Source: Deltaproteobacteria bacterium
GTDB lineage: Bacteria > Desulfobacterota_B > Binatia > Bin18
DNA: 16,268 bases
Assembly (NCBI GenBank): GCA_012271025.1
Contig: JAAXHF010000718.1
Location: 1 to 16,268 of the forward strand
Direction: 5' to 3'
The translations under genes were made by a program, and so were the position numbers. Each line of letters opens with the position of its first letter. Within the stretch, counting starts at the first letter, position 1. Below are positions 7,236-14,398 of this stretch, in pieces. The notes beneath the pieces were generated by a model, which worked only from the letters and a program-made list of their open reading frames with translations, made no database searches and was not told the DNA's origin.

Positions 7236-7340
7236 ATGAATTTGTTGGAAATCGTATTCATTGGACTTGGAGGACTCGCTTTAGTCATTGGTCTTGTGAT
7301 CTTCACCGACACCGGACTCAAGTGGAAAGGAAAAGGCTAG
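7236..7340 (+). CDS. 34-residue single-span membrane peptide
   Basis: A short open frame, ATG at 7236 and TAG at 7338-7340, encodes a peptide with one hydrophobic segment (LLEIVFIGLGGLALVIGLVIF, about residues 3-23), then TDTGLKWKGKG. The basic tail suggests a cytoplasmic C terminus (positive-inside rule). The ribosome site is weak (GAG 1-4 bases before the ATG). The amphipathic order hydrophobic-span then Lys-rich end is what small membrane subunits look like, and the frame fills the gap before the DHOD-like gene in the same direction, so I think it is real. I do not recognise the family. It could be a subunit or regulator of a membrane complex, or a chance frame. Confidence 0.5.
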   Translation: MNLLEIVFIGLGGLALVIGLVIFTDTGLKWKGKG

Positions 7341-7375
7341 CGGCCGTCATCCCTCCGAAAGAGTGACCCTCGAGG

Positions 7376-7396
7376 CTCCATATGGTAGTGATGGAG
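7376..7396 (+). promoter_or_regulatory. Inverted repeat that would mask the DHOD-like gene's ribosome site
   Basis: CTCCAT (7376-7381) and ATGGAG (7391-7396) can pair across a 9-base loop. The right arm overlaps the GGAGGAG ribosome site (7393-7399) of the gene starting at 7405. Six pairs are modest, so any control is tentative. Confidence 0.25.
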
Positions 7397-7404
7397 GAGA
7401 ATTC

Positions 7405-8184
7405 ATGACACAGTTCGCACCGACGATTGCCGGCGTGCCTCTCCCGTTCTGCCTGATGAATGCCGCCGGGGCGCTTTCGACCAGCCGCGAAGAGCTGTTG
7501 GCCCTGGCCCGCTCCGAGAGCGGAGCGGTGGTCACCAAGTCAATCACCACCGCTCCGTTTGAAGATCCGGGCGCCCGGTGCGGTCTGGAGAACCCAGGCT
7601 ATGCCGCCTACGTCGCATGGCTGCCCGACATCCTGCGGGCCGGCAAGCCGGTCATCGCCAGCGTGGCGGGCTTCAGTGTGGCCGAGTATATCGAGACGGC
7701 CGGCGCGCTGGTCCGGGCCGGCGCCAGCCTGATTGAGATCAATCTCAACGATCCGCATGTCCACGCGCATCTCAATCCGTTTCGTTCGGCCGGGTTTCTG
7801 AGCGAGACGCTGGCGGCCCTGCGCCGGGCGGTATCGGCGCCGCTGGCGGTCAAGCTGCCGCCGCAGCTTCCCCTGCCGCTGAGCGAGGTGGTGGCCGCGC
7901 TGCTCGAAGCCGGTGCGCCGGCCGCCGTCTGTCACAACGCCGCGACCGATGGCGGTCCGTCCCAGGCCCAGACCGTGCTGCACGCCTCGGGTGGGAAACT
8001 CGATGTGATCGGGGTCGGCAGCGTGTCCACGGCCGCCGAGGCGCTGGCGGTGCTGCAAAGCGGCATCAAGGCGGTGCAGATGGGCTCGGCCGTGGTCACA
8101 CAGGGGGTGGGGGTGTTTGCCCGGCTAAGACACGAGCTGACTGCTGGCGACGAGCGACCCGCCTCCGAGCTGGCCGCCTCCTGA
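7405..8184 (+). CDS. Dihydroorotate-dehydrogenase-like flavoprotein with altered active-site motif
   Basis: A 259-residue TIM-barrel flavoprotein of the class 1 dihydroorotate dehydrogenase (PyrD) family. Visible are the FMN-site start (LMNAAGALSTS, 18-28), Lys45 in VVTKSIT, Lys150 in PLAVKLPP, and phosphate-binding loops at IGVGSVST (202-209) and AVQMGSAVV (223-231). The loop that in true class 1 enzymes reads NLSCPN, with the catalytic Cys, here reads NLNDPH (113-118); Asp116 takes the place of Cys. The protein is also a little short for PyrD (about 310 residues). It therefore may not oxidise dihydroorotate and could act on another substrate. The start is ATG at 7405 with GGAGGAG 5 bases upstream. 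It sits 21 bases before eutB, in the same direction. Confidence 0.8.
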   Translation: MTQFAPTIAGVPLPFCLMNAAGALSTSREELLALARSESGAVVTKSITTAPFEDPGARCGLENPGYAAYVAWLPDILRAGKPVIASVAGFSVAEYIETAGALVRAGASLIEINLNDPHVHAHLNPFRSAGFLSETLAALRRAVSAPLAVKLPPQLPLPLSEVVAALLEAGAPAAVCHNAATDGGPSQAQTVLHASGGKLDVIGVGSVSTAAEALAVLQSGIKAVQMGSAVVTQGVGVFARLRHELTAGDERPASELAAS

Positions 8185-8205
8185 GCGTTCCGGCCGAGGT
8201 GTCGC

Positions 8206-9633
8206 ATGGCGTACGCCACCACCATCCGTTCCGAGCGTTTTGCGTTCGCCGACCTGCGCGAGGTGCTGGCCAAGGCTAATGAGGACAAATCGGGCGACCG
8301 TCTGGCCGGGATCGCGGCACGGTCCGAACAGGAACGGGTTGCCGCCAAATGGGTTCTGGCCGACATTCCCCTGTCTGACATTCTGGCCCAGCCGCTGATC
8401 GATCCCGATCGGGACGCGGTCAGCCGCCTGCTGCTGGACAGCCTGGACCATACGGCTTTTCAAGCGCTGGCTCATCTGACCGTGGGTGAGTTTCGCGAAT
8501 ACCTGCTGGATGATGCCACCGGTCAGGAAGAGCTTGGACGGCTGCACTGGGCGATCCCGCCCGAGGTCGCGGCGGCGGTGGCCAAACTGATGAGCAATAA
8601 GGACCTAGTGCTGGCTGCGGCCAAAATTCGGACCGTCACCCGCTGTCGCAACACCATGGGCCAGGCCGGGGTGCTGGGCATCCGTCTTCAGCCCAACCAT
8701 CCCAGCGACGACCTGGGCGGGATTCTGCTGTCAGCCGTGGACGGCCTGCTGTTCGGCTGCGGGGATGCGGTCATCGGCGTCAACCCGGCCACCGAGTCGA
8801 TTGACACCGTGTCGGCCATCCTGCACAGCCTGGACCGACTGATCGAGACCTATCAGATTCCAACCCAGGCCTGCTGCCTGGCCCATATCAGCACCCAGCT
8901 GGCCAGCCTGGAGCGCGGCGCGCCGGTCGATCTGCTGTTCCAGTCGATTGCCGGGACCGAGGCGGCCAACGCCAGCTTCGGCATTACGCTCGAGCTGCTG
9001 CGCGAAGGCCGGCAACGGGTGCTGGAGCAGCATCGTGGGCGGGAGGTGGAGTGGGTCGGGAATAATGTGATGTATTTTGAGACCGGCCAGGGCAGCGCCT
9101 TGTCGGCCGACGCCCACCACGGCGTCGATCAGCTGAGCCTGGAAGCCCGGACGTATGGGCTGGCGCGGGTGTTTGAGCCCTTCCTGGTCAACAGCGTGGT
9201 AGGCTTTATCGGCCCCGAATATCTGGCCGACGAGCGCCAGATCGTTCGCGCCGGGCTGGAAGACCACTTCATGGGTAAGCTGCTCGGCCTGCCGATGGGC
9301 TGCGACGTATGCTACACCAACCATGCGGACGCCGATCAGAACTCGGCCGACAATCTGCTGCTGCTGTTGGCTGCGGCCGGCTGCAACTATTTCATGGGCG
9401 TGCCGGGCGCAGACGACATCATGCTCAACTATCAATCGACCAGTTTTCATGACGCCCTCGGCGTGCGGCGCCTGTTTCAGCTCGGGCCCGCCCCGGAGTT
9501 TCTGGCCTGGCTTGAGCGGACCGGCATCTTTCACCACGGCCAGCCCGTTCAGACCGACAGCCCGATCCGTCGCCAGCTCGTCCACAGCGTGCGGGCGATT
9601 GAGGACGGGCTGGGGGCACGCGGCGCGCCATGA
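8206..9633 (+). CDS. eutB: Ethanolamine ammonia-lyase, heavy chain
   Basis: A 475-residue EutB, the large subunit of the adenosylcobalamin-dependent enzyme that converts ethanolamine to acetaldehyde and ammonia. It aligns along its whole length with E. coli EutB (453 residues) and keeps the substrate-contact residues: Arg160 and Gln162 (RLQPN), Asn193 (GVNP), Glu292 (ETGQGSALSA) and Asp367 (MGCDVCYTNHADADQN). The last two are shifted by +5 from the E. coli numbering, so there is a small insertion between 193 and 292. GAGGTG precedes the ATG by 5 bases. The stop overlaps the eutC start by 4 bases (ATGA). No eutA reactivase, aldehyde dehydrogenase or microcompartment shell gene is near, which argues against the enteric type of ethanolamine catabolism. 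Confidence 0.97.
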   Translation: MAYATTIRSERFAFADLREVLAKANEDKSGDRLAGIAARSEQERVAAKWVLADIPLSDILAQPLIDPDRDAVSRLLLDSLDHTAFQALAHLTVGEFREYLLDDATGQEELGRLHWAIPPEVAAAVAKLMSNKDLVLAAAKIRTVTRCRNTMGQAGVLGIRLQPNHPSDDLGGILLSAVDGLLFGCGDAVIGVNPATESIDTVSAILHSLDRLIETYQIPTQACCLAHISTQLASLERGAPVDLLFQSIAGTEAANASFGITLELLREGRQRVLEQHRGREVEWVGNNVMYFETGQGSALSADAHHGVDQLSLEARTYGLARVFEPFLVNSVVGFIGPEYLADERQIVRAGLEDHFMGKLLGLPMGCDVCYTNHADADQNSADNLLLLLAAAGCNYFMGVPGADDIMLNYQSTSFHDALGVRRLFQLGPAPEFLAWLERTGIFHHGQPVQTDSPIRRQLVHSVRAIEDGLGARGAP

Positions 9634-10406
9634 AACCTCCGGCTCAGGCACAGACGGCCGATCTCATCCGCGCCGTCCGCCAGCGCACCCCCGCCCGCAT
9701 CCTGATCGGCCGGGCCGGACCCGCCTATCGGACCCGCACCCAGTTGGCTCTGCGCCGCGACCACGCGGCGGCGCTGGACGCGGTCCAGGCCGACCTTGAT
9801 CTGGCACGCGACTTTACTCCCGAACTGGTCAGGCGCTGGGGACTGTTTGTGGTAACGACCTGCGTGGAGAGCAAGAGCGACTACCTGCTGCGGCCGGATT
9901 TGGGGCGGCGTTTGAGCCCAGCGGCTCGCCAGCTCATACAGGAACGCTGTCCACGCCGGGCTGATGTCCAAGTCGCCATTGGCGACGGTTTGTCGGTCGC
10001 TGCGGTCAAGGCTCAGGTGCCGGCGCTTGTGGACGAGCTGGCCCGGGGGGCCGACAAGCGGGGCTGGCGCTTTGGCCAGCCGTTTGTGATTCGCCACTGT
10101 CGGGTGGGGGTGCTGAACGATATCGGTGAGCTGCTGGAGCCCGCTGTGGTGGTGTTACTGATTGGTGAACGCCCCGGGCTGGCCACCGCCCAGAGTCTGT
10201 CAGCCTATATGGCGTATCAGCCGCGGGCCGGCCATACCGACGCGGAGCGGAATCTCATCTCGAACATCCACCAGCGGGGGGTGACGCCCGCAGCTGCGGC
10301 CATCCGCATTCTGCGGCTTGTTGAACGCTTGCGCCGCCTGCGGCACAGCGGGATTGGGGTCAAGGAACAGCTTGATGAAGCCGCACGCCTCGGGCCGACG
10401 ATCTGA
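9630..10406 (+). CDS. eutC: Ethanolamine ammonia-lyase, light chain
   Basis: A 258-residue EutC that, with EutB, forms the ammonia-lyase and supplies much of the cobalamin-binding surface. Conserved blocks are GRAGPAYRTRTQL (27-39), SKSDYLLRPDLGRRLS, VIRHCRVGVLNDIGELL, VVVLLIGERPGL, LSAYMAYQPRAGHTDAERN and ISNIHQRGVTP. It is shorter than E. coli EutC (295 residues), mainly at the N terminus, where the enteric extension is missing. The ATG overlaps the eutB stop (ATGA), giving the coupled stoichiometric translation expected for two subunits. A zinc-ribbon gene follows after 27 bases. Confidence 0.96.
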   Translation: MKPPAQAQTADLIRAVRQRTPARILIGRAGPAYRTRTQLALRRDHAAALDAVQADLDLARDFTPELVRRWGLFVVTTCVESKSDYLLRPDLGRRLSPAARQLIQERCPRRADVQVAIGDGLSVAAVKAQVPALVDELARGADKRGWRFGQPFVIRHCRVGVLNDIGELLEPAVVVLLIGERPGLATAQSLSAYMAYQPRAGHTDAERNLISNIHQRGVTPAAAAIRILRLVERLRRLRHSGIGVKEQLDEAARLGPTI

Positions 10407-10433
10407 GGTGCGTGGCTGAGAAAGGGGGGAGGA

Positions 10434-10571
10434 GTGGAGAAGACACAACAGGCCCAGCCGGAATCAGGAACAGCCCAGGAGCTGCTGCTGTGTCCCATCT
10501 GCAACCTGTACGCCGCCCGGCTGTGCAGGGGGAAGTTGCAGTGTCGAAACTGCGGGTTCATCGAATCGTGA
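10434..10571 (+). CDS. 45-residue zinc-ribbon protein
   Basis: A small gene with a GTG start and a very strong GGGGGGAGGA immediately upstream, and a TGA at 10569. The product has a Gln/Glu-rich N terminus (KTQQAQPESG) and a four-Cys zinc ribbon: CPIC (20-23) and CRNC (37-40), spaced by 13 residues, ending GFIES. Cys31 is a fifth. Such free-standing ribbons are common as small accessory or nucleic-acid-binding proteins. It lies 27 bases after eutC and 50 before tenA, in the same operon. A role with either enzyme is inference from position. I do not recognise the family by name. Confidence 0.7.
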   Translation: MEKTQQAQPESGTAQELLLCPICNLYAARLCRGKLQCRNCGFIES

Positions 10572-10582
10572 CATGACTGCTG

Positions 10583-10599
10583 ATCCTCCGGCGGAGGAT
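10583..10599 (+). promoter_or_regulatory. Perfect hairpin between the zinc-ribbon gene and tenA
   Basis: ATCCTCCG and CGGAGGAT pair perfectly (8 bases each) around a single G. In RNA a 7-bp stem with a 3-base loop is more likely. The left arm carries an anti-Shine-Dalgarno-like CCTCC and can alternatively pair (TCCTC 10584-10588) with the tenA ribosome site GAGGA (10610-10614), making two mutually exclusive states. It could also be a protein-binding operator. A TPP riboswitch is not present here. Confidence 0.4.
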
Positions 10600-10621
10600 A
10601 GCCAAGCTTGAGGAGAACAGT

Positions 10622-11290
10622 ATGGCTGCAGCCTTTCGGGAAGTACTGCGCGAGGCCGCGGGTTCGGTATGGGAAGCGATTTTTGCCCATCCTTTTGTGA
10701 CACAGCTGGGCGACGGGACGCTGGACCGCCAGCGCTTTCTGTTTTTTGTCCGCCAGGATGCCCTGTACCTCCAGGACTTCGCCCGCGTCCTGTGCCTGGG
10801 CGGGGCCAGGGCCGACACCCTGGACACCCTCGACATGTTTGCCGAGCACGCGGCGACCGTGGTGCGGGTCGAGCGCAGCCTGCATACCAGCTGGAGCGAG
10901 AAGCTGGGCATCTCCTCCGACGAGCTGTCCCGCACCGTCCGGGCGCCCGTCACCCAGGCCTACACCCGGCATATGCTGGCCGTTGCCCAGGCCGGCAGCC
11001 TGGCCGAAATCGTGGCGGTTGTCCTGCCCTGCTACTGGATTTATTGGGAGGTTGGCCGGCGGCTCAAAGACCAGCTGCCCACCGAGCCGCTGTACGCCGA
11101 GTGGATTCAGGCCTATAGCGCCGAGGGCTTTGGGGCGCACGTGGAGCAGCAGCTGGGGCTGATCGACCGCCTGGCCGCCGGGTGTGGGGCGGCCGAGCGC
11201 GAGCGGCTGATCGAACATTTTGTCCACAGCAGCCGCTACGAGTATCTGTTCTGGGATCAGGCCTACCGGCAGGAACAGTGGCCGGTGTAG
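10622..11290 (+). CDS. tenA: TenA-family aminopyrimidine aminohydrolase (thiaminase II)
   Basis: A 222-residue TenA, an all-helical enzyme that hydrolyses aminomethyl-hydroxymethylpyrimidine to the thiamine precursor HMP with release of ammonia, or cleaves thiamine. All catalytic positions known from B. subtilis TenA are present with an offset of +2: Asp46, Tyr49 (FVRQDALYL), Tyr114, Cys137 (PCYWIYWE), Tyr141 and Glu207 (RYEYLFWDQAY). It belongs to the Cys-containing TenA_C class. GAGGAG lies 6 bases before the ATG. It is the last gene of the eutB-containing operon and is followed by a terminator-like hairpin. No other thiamine gene is in the window, which fits a salvage role. Confidence 0.95.
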   Translation: MAAAFREVLREAAGSVWEAIFAHPFVTQLGDGTLDRQRFLFFVRQDALYLQDFARVLCLGGARADTLDTLDMFAEHAATVVRVERSLHTSWSEKLGISSDELSRTVRAPVTQAYTRHMLAVAQAGSLAEIVAVVLPCYWIYWEVGRRLKDQLPTEPLYAEWIQAYSAEGFGAHVEQQLGLIDRLAAGCGAAERERLIEHFVHSSRYEYLFWDQAYRQEQWPV

Positions 11291-11300
11291 ACACTGTGTC

Positions 11301-11327
11301 CCGGGAGCCCCGGGACGGGGCTCCCGG
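11301..11327. terminator. GC-rich hairpin between convergent tenA and LLM oxidoreductase genes
   Basis: CCGGGAGCCCC (11301-11311) and GGGGCTCCCGG (11317-11327) form a perfect 11-bp stem around a 5-base loop. It lies 10 bases after the tenA stop and 8 bases after the oppositely oriented gene's stop, so it is placed to end both transcripts. There is no run of T after either side, so factor-independent termination would be atypical. Confidence 0.65.
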
Positions 11328-11335
11328 TGGGCCGC

Positions 11336-12448
11336 TTATTTGGCGGCCAGCTGGACCCCGGAGGCGGGCTCGGCCGTGACCGGCACGCCCTCCTGCTGGA
11401 GTTTCGGCATGACCTCAGAGGCAAACAGCTTCATGCTGCGCTCGGTCAGTTCGGGCGGCATGCCGCCATAGCTGAACACCGAGATCAGATGATCGAAGTC
11501 CACCTTGTCGCGCATGGCGTAGATCTGCTCCAGGCACTGGTCCGGCGTGCCCGCGACCTGGAGATTGATAAAGCCCTCGACCGCCTGGTCCGGGGTGGTT
11601 GTCTTGGCGTTGTCGGCGATCACGCCGTAGTGCTCGTAGCCCTTGACGTTTTTGAGATGTCCGTCGGAGAAGTTGTAGTGGGCATCGGCCGAGGCCCAGT
11701 AGCCGCCCATGTAGTCAAACGCGCCCTGGCGAGCCTCCTTCTCGGTCTCGCCGACATACACGAAGCTGGACACAATCGGTTTGACCGGCTCGTGGCCTGC
11801 GGCGCGGATGATCTTGTCGTGGCGCTCGACATCCTTGGCCACCGCGTCCCAGCCGTGCAGGGGAATAGCGACCAGCACGCCCAGGCCCAGCTTGGCCATG
11901 CGCTCGGCCGTATCGGGGCTGACGGCCGCGCCGTACAGCCGGCGTTCGGGATGCGAGAAGGGCCGCGGCCGGATGCTCGTCTCTGGAATCTGAAAGTATT
12001 TGCCTTCGTGCGAGAAGCGCTCGTTTGACAGGGCTTTGACCACGACCTCGGCGGTCTCGACAAAACGCTCGCGCGACTCTTCCATGGGTACGCGAAAGCC
12101 GTTGTACTCGACCGAGGCCGCGCCGCGTCCGAAGCCGACGATGATGCGGCCCTTGGACAGAATATCGAGCATCGCAATCTGCTCGGCGGCCCGCACTGGG
12201 TCGTGCCAGGGCAGGACGATGACCATTGTGCCCAGCTCGATCTTGGTCGTCCGACCGGCCATATAGGTCAGGAACTGCACCACGTCCGGCACCATGGTGT
12301 AGGGGGTAAAGTGGTGCTCGACGCTCCACAGCGAGTCGAAGCCCAGAGCCTCGGCCTGGTCGGCCAGACGCAGGTCGTTCTGGTAGACCTCGTAGTCCGA
12401 CCACTTGTTGTTTGAGTTCTGCATAAAGACGGACATCCCGACTTTCAT
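11336..12448 (-). CDS. LLM-class flavin-dependent oxidoreductase (luciferase-like monooxygenase)
   Basis: A 370-residue luciferase-like monooxygenase. The N terminus MKVGMSVFMQNSNN, the ADQAEALGFDSLWSVEHHF motif, IELGTMVIVLPWHDPVRAAEQ and LSKGRIIVGFGRGAA identify the family, and the length fits its FMN/FMNH2-dependent alkanal-type members. It is clearly different from the shorter F420-type enzyme at 5332-6204 and not a duplicate. A strong AAAGGAGG stands 6 bases upstream of the ATG. It diverges from the epoxide-hydrolase-like gene. Substrate unknown; a partner flavin reductase is not seen. Confidence 0.92.
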   Translation of the reverse strand: MKVGMSVFMQNSNNKWSDYEVYQNDLRLADQAEALGFDSLWSVEHHFTPYTMVPDVVQFLTYMAGRTTKIELGTMVIVLPWHDPVRAAEQIAMLDILSKGRIIVGFGRGAASVEYNGFRVPMEESRERFVETAEVVVKALSNERFSHEGKYFQIPETSIRPRPFSHPERRLYGAAVSPDTAERMAKLGLGVLVAIPLHGWDAVAKDVERHDKIIRAAGHEPVKPIVSSFVYVGETEKEARQGAFDYMGGYWASADAHYNFSDGHLKNVKGYEHYGVIADNAKTTTPDQAVEGFINLQVAGTPDQCLEQIYAMRDKVDFDHLISVFSYGGMPPELTERSMKLFASEVMPKLQQEGVPVTAEPASGVQLAAK

Positions 12449-12563
12449 GGTGCACCTCCTTTAGGGTAGATCGTGTCGGCCCAGCTATCCCTTCTTCTCG
12501 CCTTTCTTCTTGCCCCTTTTGTGGAAAAAAGCAAGCGAAGCAGCGAATCGGTCCGATGCCGAG

Positions 12564-12592
12564 TGGACGCAGACCGGTTGGGGCTCTAGGAT
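12564..12592 (+). promoter_or_regulatory. Predicted sigma-70 promoter of the epoxide-hydrolase-like gene
   Basis: TGGACG (12564-12569) and TAGGAT (12587-12592) are 17 bases apart, each with 4 of 6 consensus matches. The start would be near 12599, giving a leader of about 17 bases that just includes the AAAAGGAGG ribosome site. Confidence 0.35.
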
Positions 12593-12615
12593 GCATCGGG
12601 AAAAGGAGGCTCGCC

Positions 12616-13470
12616 ATGGCTGAAGTCACGTTCGCCCACCACACCGCAGCGGTCAACAATGTCCAACTTCACTATGTGACAGCCGGGCAGGGAGACCCGG
12701 TCGTCCTGCTCCACGGCTGGCCCGAGACCTGGTATCAGTGGCGAAAAATTATTCCTGCCCTGGCCCAGCGCTACACCGTTATCGCACCCGATATGCGGGG
12801 CCTGGGCGACTCGTCCAAGCCATTGGTCGGCTATGACAAACGCACGGTGGCCGACGATATCTACCAGCTTGTCCGCCGGCTCGGTTTTGAGCGGATTTTT
12901 CTGGTCGGCCATGACTGGGGTGGGCCGGTCGCCTACGCCTATGCCTGCGCCCACCGCCAGGATGTCCGGCGGCTGGTGATTCTCGATGTGCCGATTCCGG
13001 GCGCCGGGCTGGAAAAGATTCCCCAGGCGTCGCGGCGGGGCGGGCTGTGGCATATCTCTTTTCACGGTGTGCCGGACCTGCCCGAGCAGCTGATTGCGGG
13101 CCGGGAGCGCCTGTACCTGTCCTGGTTTTACCGCACGGCCTACAACCCGAGCGCCATCAGCGAGGCAGACATTGACGAGTATGTCCGCTGCTACGCCTCA
13201 CCCGGTGGTATGCGGGCCGGCTTCGAGTATTACCGGGCCATCTGGGACGATGTTGACCACAATACGGAAAACGCCAAGACCAAGCTGATCATGCCGGTTC
13301 TGGCCATGGGCGGCAAATACAGCTTTGGCAAGCAGACCAAGCGCTCGCTCGAAGCCCTGGCCGAGGATGTCCGGGGCGAGGAGATTGACGAGTGCGGCCA
13401 CTGGGTGGCCGAGGAGCAGCCGGAGTATCTGACCCAAAAGCTGCTGCACTTTTTTGCCGAGGAGGGCTGA
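12616..13470 (+). CDS. Epoxide-hydrolase-like alpha/beta hydrolase
   Basis: A 284-residue alpha/beta hydrolase with the features of soluble epoxide hydrolases: oxyanion motif HGWPE (33-37), nucleophile Asp100 in GHDWGG, cap-domain block WHISFHGVPDLPEQLI with GRERLYLSWFY, GMRAGFEYYRA, and a catalytic His262 in CGHWVAEEQPE. An Asp nucleophile points to epoxide hydrolase or haloalkane-dehalogenase chemistry rather than esterase. The third triad acid is not obvious after strand 6 (AMGGKYSFG has no Asp or Glu there). The ATG at 12616 has AAAAGGAGG about 7 bases upstream; a longer frame from 12556 is not supported. Likely role: hydrolysis of an epoxide formed by monooxygenation, which fits the divergent LLM gene, but this link is inference. 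Confidence 0.88.
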   Translation: MAEVTFAHHTAAVNNVQLHYVTAGQGDPVVLLHGWPETWYQWRKIIPALAQRYTVIAPDMRGLGDSSKPLVGYDKRTVADDIYQLVRRLGFERIFLVGHDWGGPVAYAYACAHRQDVRRLVILDVPIPGAGLEKIPQASRRGGLWHISFHGVPDLPEQLIAGRERLYLSWFYRTAYNPSAISEADIDEYVRCYASPGGMRAGFEYYRAIWDDVDHNTENAKTKLIMPVLAMGGKYSFGKQTKRSLEALAEDVRGEEIDECGHWVAEEQPEYLTQKLLHFFAEEG

Positions 13471-13621
13471 GCGGGTCGAGCGCGTGCTGCCCGATTCTGG
13501 AACGGGAAGAAATCATGATTACACGCCTTGCGCTTTCTGGATGGTAGTGCTCTACCAAGCTCCTGTTATGAGGAAAAATCTGGAGAGAAACCTCAGACGC
13601 TAGGATTTGGAGTATGCAAAG

Positions 13622-14320
13622 ATGAATCGCGCGCTCGACGTTACCACATCCGTCCTGGCTACGGTGGCACGACTAGGATATGCCGCGCGCGTGGGCTCGC
13701 TCGGCCTCCGTCCCGAGAAGCCCCTGGAGCTGTATGATTTTGAAGCCTGTCCCTTTTGCCGCAAAGTGCGCGAAGCATTGACCGTTCTTGACCTCGAAGC
13801 CGTTATCTATCCCTGTCCCAAGAGCGGTCCCCGCTTCCGCGAGGAAGTAAAGAGACGCGGGGGAAAGGCTCAATTCCCCTATCTTGTTGACCCCAATACC
13901 GGAAGGGAGATGTACGAGTCCGATCAGATCAACCGCTATCTCTTCGAAAGGTATGGATCGGGTGAGGTCCCATTCATGCTCTCTGCCGGGGTGTTCACGA
14001 ATCCGACGGCGTTCGTCGCATCGGCCCTACGTACAGGTCGGGGCCTGTTCTATCGCCGCTCCCATCCTCCTGAAAAACTGCTTGACTTTTACAGCTACGA
14101 GGGATCGCCCTTTTGTCGCCTGGTCCGAGAGGTGCTGTGCGAACTCGAGATTCCCTACCGCCTGCACAACGTTGCGCAAGGCAGTCCGCAGCGGGAAGCC
14201 TTTGTCTCGCGTTCAGGAAATATGATGGTGCCCTATCTTGTGGACCCGAACACAGATGTGGCGATGTTTGAATCTGCCGATATTATTGTCTATCTGAGAG
14301 GGACCTACGCGGCAAACTGA
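13622..14320 (+). CDS. Protein with two tandem GST-N/glutaredoxin-like domains
   Basis: A 232-residue protein made of two thioredoxin-fold halves. Half one has YDFEACPFCRKVRE (CPFC at 43-46) and FPYLVDPNTG (85-94). Half two has YSYEGSPFCRLVRE (SPFC at 162-165, the first Cys lost) and VPYLVDPNTD (203-212), followed by FESADIIVYL. Each half matches the glutathione S-transferase N-terminal (GST_N_3-type) domain; no C-terminal GST helical domain is present. Such tandem proteins are assumed to handle thiol redox chemistry or glutathione transfer. The ATG has GGAG 9 bases upstream. The A+T content is higher than in its left-hand neighbours. It is followed after 78 bases by an alpha/beta hydrolase on the same strand. 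Confidence 0.85.
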   Translation: MNRALDVTTSVLATVARLGYAARVGSLGLRPEKPLELYDFEACPFCRKVREALTVLDLEAVIYPCPKSGPRFREEVKRRGGKAQFPYLVDPNTGREMYESDQINRYLFERYGSGEVPFMLSAGVFTNPTAFVASALRTGRGLFYRRSHPPEKLLDFYSYEGSPFCRLVREVLCELEIPYRLHNVAQGSPQREAFVSRSGNMMVPYLVDPNTDVAMFESADIIVYLRGTYAAN

Positions 14321-14398
14321 TCGGTTTCTGCGTAGAGTGTAAACCGGCAGAAAAAGGTCTCGCTGCCGAAGCCTTGAAAAAGGAGGCGTAAAGCACCC

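Noticed and set aside
7371..7404. Cluster of common restriction sites (CTCGAG, CATATG, GAATTC) suggesting vector or cloning sequence
   Set aside because: The flanking sequence is continuous native coding and leader sequence, and the GAATTC follows directly from a normal ribosome site; coincidence is enough.
8731..9651. 306-codon open frame antisense to eutB
   Set aside because: eutB on the plus strand is unambiguous; the antisense product has no family features.
10407..10621. TPP riboswitch before tenA
   Set aside because: A CTGAGA is present at 10416-10421, but the second conserved half (CCTGATC...GGATAATGCC-like) is missing and a coding region occupies the space.
10217..11227. 336-codon open frame on the minus strand across eutC, the zinc-ribbon gene and tenA
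   Set aside because: It is antisense to three supported genes and its product has no family features.
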